Origin: Gamarada debralockiae
Lineage: Eukaryota; Ascomycota; Leotiomycetes; Helotiales; Hyphodiscaceae
DNA length: 64,000 nucleotides
Assembly: GCA_002803225.1 (NCBI GenBank)
Contig: NXFV01000341.1
Span: 1-64,000, forward strand
Direction of reading: 5' to 3'
In this document: piece after piece, positions 10,894 through 22,893 of the stretch
Layout: each line of letters starts with the position of its first letter
Position numbering within the stretch: position 1 is the stretch's first letter
The notes under the pieces: model-generated
Seen by the model: the letters and a program-made list of their open reading frames with translations, nothing else
Database searches by the model: none
What the model was told of the DNA's origin: nothing
Made by a program: the position numbers and the translations under genes

Positions 10894-11183
10894 TGAAGGC
10901 TACGGTCAAAAGTCCGGAAAATATAGTGTATTTAAGGCCTGTAAGATCTCGCCTGACTCTGTAACAGCCTCTAATTTGTGCGAGGGTCCCTGTAAACTCA
11001 GCGTAATATCCCTGAAGCGATTGGACAACGAGCGCTTTGACTTGAGGAGGCGCTCAGCTGCCCAATCAGCTACAGGGAGCTTACAGGCACCTGAGCCTTG
11101 AATTACAGGACCTTATAGGGCTCGTCTAAGAGTGATAGATCTTAAATACGCTATATTTTCCGGGTTTTTGACCGCAGTCTTCG
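10894..11183. mobile_element. Tc1/mariner-type MITE with 43-bp TIRs and TA duplication
   Basis: 10894-10936 and 11141-11183 are inverted copies (37 of 43 matching; all six differences are transitions). The element is 290 bp, non-coding, and flanked on both sides by TA (10892-10893 and 11184-11185), the expected target duplication for Tc1/mariner-mobilised elements. Confidence 0.8.
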
Positions 11184-11587
11184 TAGGGGTATTAGTATAA
11201 GGTTTTTAAAATAATGATGTGGCGGGTTTGGGTTTTTACGGTTGTGTGCCTATCGCCCACCGGACCGAGCTTTCGAATAACTTCCCGAAAATGGAATGAC
11301 TCGGCGAAACCTTTAGCGTTTGAGGTGATTATTCGATATGTAAAGGTTATTCAATCAATCTCTATGGAGTATAATACTCCGCTAAGACTCTGAACCGCAA
11401 GTCAATAGATGCATTATGGCGAACAGGTCAGTCTGAACTAGTTCATAGGAGGGGACGTTGGTGCACATACGCATGACTTCCCAGCCCCTCATGGCGTGCG
11501 ACAGGACCAATATTTTGCAGAACTAGCTCTGATGAATGATATAGTTCTTAGGGAGCAGAAATCAGAATTGTCTTTATTCATTCGCAA
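11184..11587. other. Non-coding; upstream of acyltransferase-like pseudogene
   Basis: No ORF or repeat is recognised. It would have contained the promoter of the pseudogene starting at 11588. Confidence 0.4.
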
Positions 11588-12607
11588 ATGTCTGAAACGA
11601 AGTTCTTCGAATGGGTAATCACGCTTTCACCCCAGTTAGAACGCGCAGGTCTCAAATTCCCAGCAAAACTTGCGTTCAGGACTTTTGGCGACACATCGAA
11701 CCCAGCTATTTACTGCCAACCTGCTATGGCGGCCTACTCGAAGACATGACTCCATTTGTGTGCTCGACCAAGCATAAACCCGACCCAATCTTGCCGCCGT
11801 CGAAATACTTCGTAATCGTCACTGGTCTTCTCGGCGGCGGCGAGTCTTCATCGCCAGCAACACTCCCGAACTCCACCACAGTTCCAAGTTCCCTCACACA
11901 ATCTATGAAGACAATGTGCGCTTTCAACATGCTTTGTGTCAGAGTCTAGGTGCCAAGAAGTTGTTCGCATGCATTGGTTTCAGCAGGGGTGGGCAGCAGG
12001 CATACCACATGAGCACACTATATCCAGACTTTGTGGAGATATGGTGTGTTTAGCGGGTTGTGCGAGAACGATCTGGCATAATTGGTGTATCTTGGGGGGT
12101 CTGAAGCATGCCCTCACAAATTCCTCCGGACTTTTACGATGGACACTACAAAGAGCAACCGAGGAAGGGATTAAAGGCGTTCGACAGGGTATGCTCGACT
12201 TGGGCGCTGTCTCAAGGATGGTGCAGGCAGAAGTGTTGGGAAAAGCTCGGCTGCAAGACCTTGAAAGAGTACTTCAATGCGTATTGGTCTGGATCGGGCG
12301 AGCAAATGACCTGTTGCTGTTGCTATGGACATGGCAACATGGCGACATTATGCTGCACCACCCAGAAGACAAAGGCGACGTGGCGAAGACACTAGGAAGG
12401 ATAAAGCCGAGATGTCTCGTCATACCCTTGAGAACGGACCGGTACTTCCCGCCTGAGGAAAATGAAGAGAAGGTGAAGCACCTCAAACATGGGGAATTTC
12501 GGTGTATAGAATCAGTGTACGGCCATCTCGCCGGAGGTGGGGATGGGACGAAGGAGGATACTGATTACATAATCAAGGAGACAGGACGGCTCTTGTATCT
12601 CCACTAG
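11588..12607 (+). pseudogene. Homoserine-acetyltransferase-like alpha/beta hydrolase, ~5 frameshifts
   Basis: Near full-length homology can be followed across all three plus frames: an N-terminal KFPAKLAFRTFGD, then LLPTCYGGLLEDMTPFV and KYFVIVTGLLGGGESS, FPHTIYEDNVR and GFSRGGQQAYHMSTLYPDF, MVCLAGCARTIWHNW, DGHYKE...STWALSQGW, and finally LLLLLWTWQHGDI...PLRTDRYFPPEE...YGHLAGGG. These are the landmarks of the MET2-like (homoserine O-acetyltransferase) subgroup of alpha/beta hydrolases. The nucleophile elbow GFSRGG, the Asp in RTDRYFPP and the His in YGHLAG all survive. Frame changes fall near 11710, 11855, about 12045, about 12110 and 12300. Either the loss is recent or the assembly has indel errors. 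Confidence 0.8.
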
Positions 12608-12874
12608 AAGCTTCGTAAAGAGGGAACGGCGTGATTTGGGGAATTCGAGAGAATTACACTGAAAGACCTTGGCTTGAAAAAGTGATAGTAGAAGCAGAAC
12701 GCGCTGGTTTTTAAAATTGAGGGCAGAGGCCATGCAGTGTTGGGGACGCCGAGGAGGAAAGTTGGAGTGCCCTCGAATCGAGTAACAGGCTGTTGTCACA
12801 CCCCATTTTCACATGATATTCACTGGAGCTCTTAGCCATTCACTCCTTTTATCACTCCCTTTTTCCACTCCTTT

Positions 12875-14582
12875 TCATGCTTCTGTAAGGAAGGATGCTT
12901 GTTCCTGTACAATCGCCTCCTGACATTTCGCCAAAATGGAAGCCTGTCTCGACACCTCCCCAAGCCGTCCAATAACCCTCTCATTCCCTTCCACAAACCC
13001 ATACAAGGCATACGGGATTCCCGTCTCCTTACAAAACTCCCTTACCAACACCTGTGCCCTCCTAAAATTGTGCCTTGGGAGTCGTGGGAAAAGATGATGC
13101 ACGACTTGGAACTGGAGACCCCCATGCATCCAATCCAGCCAAGAAGGACAATCGACATCCATAGTCGTCCGCAACATCTTCTGCGGGAAGGATTCGGAGG
13201 GGCCTAGGTCCGCAGTACTCATGGCAAAATGCGAGACTGTCAACTGTACGTGCAGGGGCATGTTCATCATGTGCGAAACCAAGATGAAGGAGAGACGGGA
13301 CGACCAGGTGGGAATGGAGAGGGAGAGGATCTCGTACCCGAACCAGTACCAGAAGACAATTTCACCGGCGATCTCGAAATAGCGATGCCATCTTATGCTT
13401 CGTGGAGTGCGAGTAAAGAGTAGATGGTTCCACGAGAGGGCATAGAGGTTGAAGCGACCGAATGCCAGGAAAACGTAGTAGAGGTAGGATTGGTATTGGA
13501 CAACGAATTGCGCAAAGTGTGTGTAGTGCATAATGCGATCGTAGTATGTTGACCGCAGCGAGGTGAAGAATCGGTGAGACACCGCGAAGAAAGGCATGTG
13601 TTCAATATCGGGGTCGTGTTCCGGCGCATTCGTCACGATGTGGTGAATATTGTGGTTGTGTTTCCACCAGCCAAGAGAAAGGCCGCCGATGAAATTTGCA
13701 AGAAACATGCCGATGAGGGTATCGATGTGGTAGTTGTGAGTAATTCCCATGTGCCCGGCATCATGAACGACAAAGACTAGTTGATACCAGAAAATGCCGA
13801 GACACATAGCGCTCAGCAAGAACCACTCCCAGCGAAGGAATATGATCATAAGAAGCAAGAGAGCACAACATCGGGCAGCATCAAAGAGATATGAAGAGTA
13901 ATTGCAATCATAAAGGCCTTCCGCATGAATTTTCGCGTCAAGATTCCGATATCTTTCAATGATGTCTCCCTGAATGTCTGGATCGAGGCAGGGGTATTTG
14001 TCAAGGTCAATGCGGATCTCCTTTCTTGTCTGGGCCTCGATATACGTTGGTGCCGCTGGAGTCTGAGATCCCTCAAGCGGTGAAGGAGGGGTCGACGGAG
14101 GAGTCGAAGGAGGGGTCGCTGGAAGTGTATTGCTGTCTCGAGCTTGTCTATGGTGGCGTTTGTTTGAACTCAAAGACGTTAAGATCAAACCAGAATAAGT
14201 ACTCTCAACATCCTGGGCGTCAGCTGCTGGGAGCCCCCGACTCTGGATTGGCGGGACGCAGTTTATCCACGGCTTCTGAATACGACCAATTTGGTACCTT
14301 CCCATCATCGCCTTTGTATCATCGGAGTGAAATCTGTGCGTAGAAATTAGCACAAAGCAAATAGAAAAGTTCATCCCGACTGAGAACTTACGCATTGACT
14401 TCATCGGTAGCATCTCTCCCAACCATATGGAGTATCGCCTTATCACCACCTGGATGATATCTCAACCATGAATCGAGCTTCAGAACTTTATCGTCTAAGA
14501 TGACGATAATATGCCCCTTTGAAATTAATGCTCTCAATTGGGAGGGGGAGAAGACTTCTTCTGAATGCCTTAAAGATGGCAT
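12875..14582 (-). CDS. Delta-8 sphingolipid desaturase (cytochrome b5 fusion)
   Basis: Two exons, 14582-14392 and 14333-12875, are separated by a 58-bp intron and give 549 aa. The N-terminus is a cytochrome b5 domain with heme motif HPGG (43-46) and the second axial His in FHS (66). The membrane fatty-acid desaturase domain has three histidine boxes, HDAGH (254-258), HNIHH (291-295) and QVVHH (473-477), among hydrophobic segments. The b5-plus-VVHDAGH...QVVHH combination is that of fungal ER delta-8 desaturases acting on the long-chain base of glucosylceramide precursors. A Pro/Thr-rich linker (PPSTPPSTPPSP) joins the domains. The protein looks intact; I am confident of the family and fairly confident of delta-8 rather than another regioselectivity. 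Confidence 0.9.
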
Positions 14583-15244
14583 GACTGAAGGGAAATTGGT
14601 CCAAAGCTCTCAGAACAAACGAAGACAAAGAATCGACTTCTGGTTTTGAGGTACTTCCGTAGGCTTGCAAAGTATCAAGCGGATAAATTGTGCCTCAATC
14701 GCACAGCGGAGTAAGCTAGTTAAAGCAACCATATACAGGGGGCGGGTGTTTGGGGAGGGTGCTAAACCCGATACAGATGCTTCACCGCTCCAACTCCCCT
14801 GTTCTCCGCAAGAAGGAGACGGGGCCGTGCGGGAACGAATTTCATTGAACAAATTCCGGAGGAGGAACACACCCCACACACACAACTACATTCAGCCGCA
14901 GCTCTCCCTCTTCTTTTTCCGCACAATTGGAGTCGTTAAAGGCTGTGAAATTTCAGAGACAGGGACGTTTCCGGGCAGAAGACTGACCTTTTTGTCTTCG
15001 CTGGTTGGTAGCTCCACAAAAAAAGGTGACCAACACATCCATCTTGATCGTGGTTAAGGCTGCGCTATATTTCGCCCTATCTTTCTTGTCCCACCACCTC
15101 TCTACGATCACTTGATGACCACCACTGTGAATTCATCATATCCTCAAGAGACGAAAGAAGTTGGGTTTTCACTCTTGCAAAAATTCCCACCCCTTTCGAT
15201 GCTGAAAAGGGTTGGAATTCAGTTTCAGGTCCTATACATGGACT
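14583..15244. other. Promoter region of the desaturase; otherwise nothing seen
   Basis: It lies upstream of the minus-strand desaturase. It has pyrimidine-rich stretches but no convincing coding frame. Confidence 0.4.
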
Positions 15245-15502
15245 TCAACTTGAACTTACAACTTTCTTGCATGATTCGCTATCAAATCCAGAAAGTATCT
15301 CAGCGATTCGATTCGCACTCCCAAGTATCTGATCATAAAATTTCTCGGCGGCTGGATCGACTTCGTCCGAACTGATACCCGTCCCTTTGCGTCGCGCTTC
15401 TAGTCTTTTCGTCTCAATGTCCTCGACCAAATCAGCGCATTCCTGAAGCCAATCACGTTGATGTTGGAGCGGGAGTTCTGCCAGGCGTGTTAATAGCCAC
15501 AA
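15245..15502 (-). CDS. Unrecognised ORF, possibly an exon remnant
   Basis: This 85-codon frame has coding-like composition (LQHQRDWLQECADLVEDIETKRLEARRKG and an amphipathic C-terminal part) and remains open upstream beyond 15502. I do not recognise the family. It lies between a DUF6594-like remnant on the other strand and the desaturase, so it may be a fragment of a lost gene. Confidence 0.25.
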   Translation of the reverse strand: MWLLTRLAELPLQHQRDWLQECADLVEDIETKRLEARRKGTGISSDEVDPAAEKFYDQILGSANRIAEILSGFDSESCKKVVSSS

Positions 15503-15509
15503 GCGCTGA

Positions 15510-15842
15510 GTTTGAAATGTATTTCGCGGTTGTGGAATGGCTGGCGCGCTTCCTGATTGTGATTGGGGGAGGAGCGGCGCTCGTTGTGTTGATGGCTGAT
15601 TATGTCGTTTGATGCATCGAAAGTTGAGAGTTTGGTTACGGTGTTGGTTGCCGTCGTGCTTTTTGCGTTGAGTGTTAGTGCTGGGTTTGATGTGAGGGAT
15701 AAGGATACGTTGATTGCGACTGTGACGTATGCCGCTGTGCTGGTTGTGTTGTTGGGACGAGTGGTAAATGGACTTAAGGGGATTATATGCCTAGCATTAA
15801 ATAAAAGGGCTTGTCGTTTATCAGGCACCAGCGCTTGTTGAT
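15510..15842 (+). pseudogene. DUF6594-like C-terminal fragment
   Basis: The plus strand reads WLARFLIVIGGGAALVVLM, then after a one-frame shift IMSFDASKVESLVTVLVAVVLFALSVSAGF and DTLIATVTYAAVLVVLLG. This reproduces the C-terminal helical hairpins of fungal DUF6594 membrane proteins (ending in AtYAAVLVVF.G). Only this end is present and it contains a frameshift at about 15595-15600, so it is a 5'-truncated remnant. It overlaps the tail of the MFS pseudogene on the opposite strand. Confidence 0.55.
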
Positions 15843-15849
15843 CGGTTCT

Positions 15850-17750
15850 TTGAAGCTCTTTTTGGCCTTTCAATTGTGGATTCCTTCCTGTACGCCAGGA
15901 TCCTTCAACCTTGTCGGACGATTCAAAGACTTCCGCCTCTCCTACCGCAACACTCCCACTCTTGTTCTGCAGCTCAATTTCCGGCACCATGTCTGCTCGT
16001 TTATGAGAGGCCTTTGTGCTAATACCAGCAACAACAGTGGCGGCTTTATCGCCATCAAAGGCGTCACCATGTCTTCCAAGAGCAGGCCGTTCGTTTCCGG
16101 GAGCAGAAGTAGACGGACGCAATCTGCATCCCCAAATTAGTCACTCTTCCATCACATATCAATTGGAAAGATGCTTACCGAGATGAGCAGACAACCGAGA
16201 AAAACAAGATAATACCAAAATCCAATCGCAGCCAGCGCAATGGGGTTCACGAACGCAACACACAGTGATGTGAAGCTTGCTCTCATATCCATTGATACCA
16301 TTCATTTCGTTCGCATAGCATACAGCAGGACCTCGACCGGATGCGAGTACGTCAATGGATTGAGAGCGAAGTTCTAGAAAAGGTGGCAAACAAACAGCAT
16401 CGCTACAACTCCATACTCATCAACTCTTGCTGCCGTCTTCGCATAGAGTCCACTCAGCACCGCCATCGGAATATTCGCAACAACCATCCCAATAAAACCC
16501 AATAAGCCAAAATGTTCTCCTACTAAACCCGTCCGCCATAAAAATGCCCGCGATGAAGCAGAACCAGGAAAAGATCGAAAGCCCACCATTAATACTCGTC
16601 TGCTGACTAGTAGTTTTGAACTCGACCAAATCCAGGATGTCCGTGAAGAAATGAGCAATAGCGCTCTGTCCACACCAGATGAGCATTGGTCCAATCATAA
16701 GGCAGATCATCCAGCGTTTGAGGTTGGCGCGTGTGAACCACATGATTCCATCCTAGACGTGCGGATTCTCTCTCAAGTTGGAGGGTTAGGGCGATTTCTT
16801 CGATTTCGAAGTTCACGAGCTCGGTGGTGGAGAGGCCGTTGGCGTGTTATTTGACGAGGAGGGAGCCTGCGGCATCGTGGTAGTTGTTGGCGATCAGGTA
16901 GCCGGGACTTTTGGGGATGAAGGGCTGGCGGTGCAAGTGAGGTGAATGATGGAAGAAAGGGAGGACGGGGTGGGCTTACCCGTGCACCAAGAGGATGATT
17001 GGGAAGACTTGTGCTATGGGTGGGATTCGCAAGCCCCATGTGGAGGTCATACGACTCGTCCCACTGTATTCCGTCAGTCGAAGTCAATAAAACTGCCGTA
17101 TGGATGAAGCTTACAATTAGAGCCAACTCGCAATTATCGATCCAAAGTACCAAACAGAATTGTACTAATCATCCCTCAGCTGATTCCTTTACCCCACTCA
17201 AGTGTAGAGGTACTCACAGTCAAAGCAGTCATCCTCAGACGCGCCAACTCATTCGCCAGCGATGACCCAGCACTATGAATACGTGATCCCAGCACCCACA
17301 ATAACCCTCCCAACAATAAGCTGCGGATATCCCTGCGCAGAGTTCATCACGATAAGCTCCACGAGCTCCAATTCGCATGCCGTATACAAGTTGGCTTTCC
17401 GGCCGTACTGGTCTGCCATCCAAGCTGCCAATGGCGTTGCGATGATGGTTCCCACGTAGAACATTGCTACCGACATTCTGCTTATATCTGGGAACCGTGA
17501 GTTTCTGTACGGTGGTGTGCATGGGCTTGATCAGGAGACAAACCAGCGAGAAAAATATCTATAGATAGCAAACCTCCTACAAGACTTTCGTCGTACCGGA
17601 CATCATTTAAAGCATCAACACAAAGAATATCAAGAGATTGAGGGACCGCAATCCTGGATTGTGCCACCATTTTGAAGCAGTGTTGTTTTGGAGTTGTTTG
17701 ATATCTGCCGTGATGGTAGCAACGATGCCTGGTTTCTCCGAGAGCTCCAT
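15850..17750 (-). pseudogene. MFS sugar transporter (hexose/lactose permease type), broken
   Basis: The landmarks of a 12-TM sugar porter appear in order on the minus strand: WWHNPGLRSLNLLIFFVL, DESLVGGLLSIDIF, TPLAAWMADQYGRKA, LIVGRVIVGAG, SLANELARLRMTALT, YNSVWYFGSIIASW, RMTSTWGLRIPPIAQVFP, KSPGYLIANNYHDA, INGGLSIFSWFCFIAG, VAMLFVCHLF*NFALNPLTYSHPVEVLLYAMRTK, NPIALAAIGFWYYLVF and LPETNG. Plausible introns remain. It is inactivated by TAA at 16847-16849 (KYHANG to K*HANG), TAG at 16374-16376 and TGA at 16302-16304, plus one-base shifts (for example in the T-run near 16480). The 3' limit is uncertain because the hydrophilic tail continues in another frame. Confidence 0.85.
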
Positions 17751-18405
17751 GATGCTTTTCGAAGGAGTGCGGTACTGGTTAGAAGAGGATGGAGTGTACG
17801 AGTGAATCAATAAAAACATGCCCAATACGAGAGCTGAGCCTCAAGGAATGAAGAACTTCATAGGGAAGCTTCAAGAGTGTAACTTATTTCTGTCCTAAAG
17901 ATAAGGTATGACTTTCAATCGAGTACTATCGAATGCATCCACATACTGAGTGAACAGCATGTGGAAGAGCAGATAAGAAAAATGATACACTTGAATGGCC
18001 ATCGGATCTGCGCTGCGACAGAGCCATCAGAGGCTGAACAGAACCCCGGGGCTCAAGATAGGGGAATGCGCAGTCCAGTAGAATACGGTGGCAGGCTTCG
18101 CATAGCCATTGAGTTGGTGATAAGTTGCCGTACTGAGGAGTGAAGCTGGAATTAGGATGAGGTGAATCAAGCCAAATGAGTGCCGCAGGTTAATGGGGCT
18201 AAAGAGCAGATTTCTTATCTTGGATGAGCGCAAAGGTGGGAGTCTGGATTGAAGCACTATCTACCGTCGCAGCGGGAGCCTTCTCCACAGTTGCGATTGA
18301 TTACACATCAGCCAAGTCCTTATCTCCGAAATACAATTCGGACTGAGGTCAAAGGAACTTCCAATTACAACTTGGATGATATGCATGTATTATACAAGGT
18401 TGGTA
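17751..18405. other. No gene seen
   Basis: The stretch lies between the MFS pseudogene start and the Pex26-like gene end. It has only short random frames. Confidence 0.4.
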
Positions 18406-19843
18406 CTAGATATAGCTAACCTTCACGCCCATACCCGCCGTCTGTCTGACCTTTTGCCAGCCCTGTCCGGTGATTCGCTTGATCCTCTCTCTGATATCCC
18501 TCCTCGCCATAACCGCCAGAATCCCAACAATGAACGCCAAAGTCCTCAATAAAATCATCGGATTCGTCTTGAACGATGCAGCCATCGAGTCGAGCAGTTT
18601 CCGTAAGTTCGCAATAATGTTTGATGCCCGAGTCATTAACGTTGGCGGCGTTCCTTTCCTCACTCCTGGAATCGAAGATCGTGCTGTAGGAGATGTGACG
18701 TTCCTCCTCCTATCATTGTCTCCTTTGGCGCTGCCACCCTTCACACTCCGGGCTTTATTCGAGGCACTACTTGGCAGTGCGTCTTCAACCCCATAATCAG
18801 TCTCACTGCTCGCCCTCCCTTTCCCTTTATCCCTCTCTTCTTCTAATTTCCTGCGTTCCCTCTCCTCTGCTTCCCGCCGCCTTCGCCCCTCCTCAATCTC
18901 CTTCTTTAGTACCTCCTCCTGATATCGCCTCTCTTCTCTTTCTCGCTTCTCAACCTCGTTCTGCTCGTCTTGTAGACTCTGCAATGCTTGAAGGAACGCC
19001 TCTCTCCTTTCTTCGTCCAGAACAGGGCTTATGCTAATGAATTCGCGCGCGTAATCCCACTCGTTGTTTCGTAGTAGTACATGCAAGGTGTATAGCTCGA
19101 GGATTTTGACGCGGGCATTGAGATCGCGAGGTGTGTCGGTTCCGGCGTTGGATTTTGCGGGGCTGGCGTTTCGTTTGTGATGGTCGTGTGATGCTTGGAG
19201 TCGGTCTGAAATGTCAAGATTTGGGTTGGTGGACGCGGCGAGGTAGTTTTCGAGTCGTTGTTGATTTACTTTTTGAGTGCGGGCATGCGCGAGGAGGAGC
19301 GTTGCACTGTGGTTGTTAGGAATTGAAAACATTTGCTTTAGCAAGACGGGCCACTCACAGATTTATGACAACGTCCGAATCAACATCTCCTTCTACCCCT
19401 CCATACCCATTCTTCACAACCTCTTCCCACACTTCCCCATCCCGTACCTTCGTTACCAAACCCCTCCACTCCTGACTCCCAAAAGCCTGCTTCCCCTCGT
19501 CTGGATCCAGCTCCACAACCGCATTCAATATCGTCAAATATAAGCTCCACACCTTTATCCGGGTCGTCCGCGACGCCTTTGAGATGAGTGAGGGCTCGGG
19601 GTCAGCATTCGTATCATCCGAGGCTGGAGGCGTAATAACCGGAAGGATAGTAGATAGAGATTCGGGCAATCGACGCGTTAAAAACAATTGAGAAGCTTGT
19701 CGGTATATCTTGGAGATCTGAGAGGTTGCGTGCCGAGTTGCAGATGAGGAGAGAGAGGAGACGGATGATGTAAGGAGTTGTGAGGAGGTCAAGGTCTCTC
19801 TCGTAGGACTCAGAGTCGTGGCAATAGAGCCGTTGGAAGCCAT
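18406..19843 (-). CDS. PEX26: Pex26-like peroxin
   Basis: Two exons, 19843-19359 and 19306-18406, with a 52-bp intron give 461 aa. The N-terminal half is helical ([25 protein letters not shown], resembling TPR-like helices). The middle is a charged coiled coil ([20 protein letters not shown] onwards). The C-terminus is a tail anchor ([23 protein letters not shown]) followed by a conserved tail ending GMGVKVSYI. In filamentous fungi this architecture is that of Pex26, the peroxisomal membrane anchor of the Pex1-Pex6 AAA ATPase that recycles the import receptor Pex5. The gene is intact. Confidence 0.8.
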
Positions 19844-20510
19844 TGTTGATACGGACCTCTGCTGGCGCGTTGAGAGAAGGGAGGAAAGGTGTCACTAAAG
19901 AAAGGGAGGAGATGCGCGCGTGCTCTGGAATGTCGGGTGAAGATTGTTGAAATGGCCCGTGAAAGCCTCGGCCCAACGGCTGAGACTTCATGATTGGCCC
20001 AGCCTTCGGAGATTAGTGCTTGCTTTTATCCAGGCCCGCATAACTTCGCATTAGTTGTGCAAGACCAACCCTTCACTTCACACGAGGCGACACAAGGCTG
20101 ACAATCCACTGTTCGTCTCCTCCATCCATCGGTCTTCGCCATCAGCTGTAATCATGGACACGATCAGTTGACAACACATCAGTCATAACACAACACGAGA
20201 TGCAAACCCAGATAAATATCTTCTTCCTCACCTCTTCGTCCTCCTTTGAGAACAATTCATTTCTCTTTTGCAAACTTTGGTGCAGCTGTTCTGAATTTTG
20301 CTTATTCTCGTGACCTATTGCATCGCTATTACATCGTCAATAACCTCATCATCGCAGCAACAAAGCTAAGAGACGACTTATCGCTGACGACTGAGCGGTC
20401 ATACACCTATGAAAATTCTTTGACATGTTCTGAACTCTTCTCCCTTTTCCCCCTCAACCACATCAACCCTCAACATCGACCGGGGTGTCCGCCATCATTG
20501 CATAGCAATC
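19844..20510. promoter_or_regulatory. Divergent intergenic region PEX26 / PARN-like gene
   Basis: This 667-bp region separates two head-to-head core genes. CT-rich tracts precede the plus-strand start (TTTTCCCCCTCAACC at about 20450), typical of fungal core promoters. No other feature is recognised. Confidence 0.5.
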
Positions 20511-22630
20511 ATGGAGGTCAACCAGCATCATTACAAGAAGCAGTTGCTTCCCATTTTGCAACACATTGCAAATGCCTCATTTGTTTCTTTCGATCTTGAG
20601 ATGTCTGGCATACACAAAAACAGCCGATTTGGCCCCCGGGCTGGAGGTCATGACAATGGCAAGCCCGGTCTTCAACAACTCTACGAGGAGACTCGAGTTG
20701 CTGCGGAAACTTTCCAAGTTCTTCAAGTTGGTATCACTTGTGTTGAAGAAGACCGTGAGAAGGGTGAGTCAGTCTCAAGCTTTGTTGAGCACATGCTCGC
20801 GATCGCGACGGCAGGAGCTTACATGTCTTCTATTCAGAGTTCTATCTTGCCCGGCCTTTCAATTTCAATCTCAGCCCCTTGCTGTACCTAGACAATCGCA
20901 TCAAAGATCGTTTCCCTGAGCGAAAGATCGTCTTCTCAAGCAGTGCGGCGGACTTCCTCCAATGCGAGGGCTTCAACATTGGAAAGGTATTCTCCGAAGG
21001 AGTCTACTACCTATCTCATGCGGAGGAAGAAGAGACTCGAGAGCGATTCCGTCTTCGAAATGATCGAGAGAACGGCAAGTCGGATGTTATGATCCCTCTA
21101 CGCGATACGAAGGCCTTGGACTTCTATGGCAATGCCCGGAAGACCATATCTGCATGGGCTAATGCCGAGAAGGTAAGCTCTCTGTTCTTCCTGTGATATG
21201 AATGGTTTGGTTTCTGACCTTGGCCTTTCTTGTAGCCAGAGCATAGCTTTGTCAACATTGGAGATCCAAAGGGTGGTGATTTGAACGGCTATCAGCGTCT
21301 CTTGGTCCATCAGCTTGTGAAGAACGAGTTTCCCGGCTATCGATCTTTTGTTCGCAATAAGCAATCATTTATTCAAGTCGAGAAGATCAATCCAAAGAAG
21401 GAGGCTGAGGTACGTTCAGAACCCTTTATGCTCTTGGAATTCACTCCTACCCAATTGATTGAAAATGGACCCTCATACTATACAAGTACTAACAATTCGC
21501 AGGACAAGGCAAAGAAGTTAACCGAATTTAATCATGCAGTGGCTAAACAGATTGGTATGTTCTTCTGCTTGAATAGTTCATAACAAGTACTTACACCCTC
21601 CTAGGACTTCGATGGATCTTCGAAGCATTGACTGGTGGCGATCTCTCCGGAATCCCTTCGACCTGGTTCTCTGAAGAGTCCGATGCAAAGCCCGAACTTA
21701 GCCACAGAGTCATCGACAAGGAGTTTGAGAACGTAAAGACCAAATTGAAGAATAAGGAGCATGTCATTGTTGGCCACAACCTCTTTACCGATCTGGTATG
21801 TCTCTACAAGACTTTCATCGGACCCCTTCCCAACCTCGTGGAGGATTTTCAAGAGCGCATTCGCGGCATCTTCCCAATTGTCATTGATACGAAGTACCTC
21901 GCTACTGAGGGTCATGACTCCATGAGTACCGTGATGCGTAAGAGCCTTAGTGAGCTTCTCGAACCGTTCAAGAAGATTCATACTCCTCTCATTGTCTTGC
22001 ACGAGCAACACACCTCCTATGGAGCTAGCATCGGCAAGAAGCACGAGGCAGGTTTCGATAGTTCGTACTCCTTTCCTTCTCCCATATTTCAACTTCTCAC
22101 TAGCAATGTTGATAGGTTGGATGACTGCCGAACTGTTTGTCAAGCTCTCTTCCAAGATCTACGCCGATCGTAAGCGTCACGAGGACTTCGACTCGGACTC
22201 GGACGGCTCATTGCCTTACTATCTGGCCAACGAGCCTTCTTCACTCAACTTCCCCAGCGAAGACGAATTGAGTGGTGGTGCTAAGCTCTCCTCTCATTTA
22301 TCCGAGGGCGATCTCCTTGGCTGGTCAGTCCAGACCAGTGTCGGAACTCACTCGATGGCTATGAACGACAATATCCCTTCATCATGGCACGCCAACCAAC
22401 TGCAGAGGTTGAATATGAATGACTACAACCCATATTCTGTACTTCAGAATGCTAGTGATGATGGTGAGGACAATGGAAGTGGTGCTGAAGATTCTGGTAT
22501 GGAGGATGAAGAAAAGCCGAGACAATGGATCCCCAAGATGGGGAGCTCTTTCTGGGACCTCTATGCCAACAAATTGCGGGTTAATGCTAGCGAAGGTGGT
22601 GTTTGCGATTTGAACGAGCGGTGTGAGTGA
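20511..22630 (+). CDS. CAF1-family / PARN-like 3' exoribonuclease
   Basis: Six exons, 20511-20763, 20838-21172, 21236-21409, 21503-21554, 21605-22060 and 22116-22630, give 594 aa. The DEDD-type nuclease motifs are visible: ExoI with FDLEMSG (Asp28, Glu30), ExoII within VIVGHNLFTDLVCLYKTFIG, and ExoIII as HEAGFDSWMTA spanning the last splice junction. Between them are RPFNFNLSPL, FLQCEGFNIGKVF and GYQRLLVHQLV, characteristic of the CAF1/PARN family. The likely role is deadenylation or 3' trimming of RNA. The acidic C-terminal tail (DDGEDNGSGAEDSGMEDEE) is unstructured. The splice choice at 20837 rather than an earlier CAG is required to keep the conserved frame. Confidence 0.88.
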
Positions 22631-22893
22631 AGGGAGCGATGGCATGGGCTAGCGTTGGTAGAGCGGGAGTTCTAACACACTTGAGACATGAAGCAGGCAA
22701 TTATAAAAGCATAGCGAGGCGTTTGCAGTCGTTGATATATGAAGTCAATGATTTGGGCGGCGGCTTTGTCGTAGTTCTCTAGAAGATCCCAATTTTCATT
22801 TGAGATACAATCAGGAACTGATAAAGCAAATACACTTTGAGAATTCTCAAACTCTGAAGCATTCATGTGAAGAAAAATTACTCGGGTATCATA

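Noticed and set aside
15490..16122. Minus-strand 210-codon ORF as an independent gene
   Set aside because: Its first part is the hydrophilic C-terminal tail of the broken MFS transporter in another frame, and the rest is the antisense of the DUF6594-like remnant.
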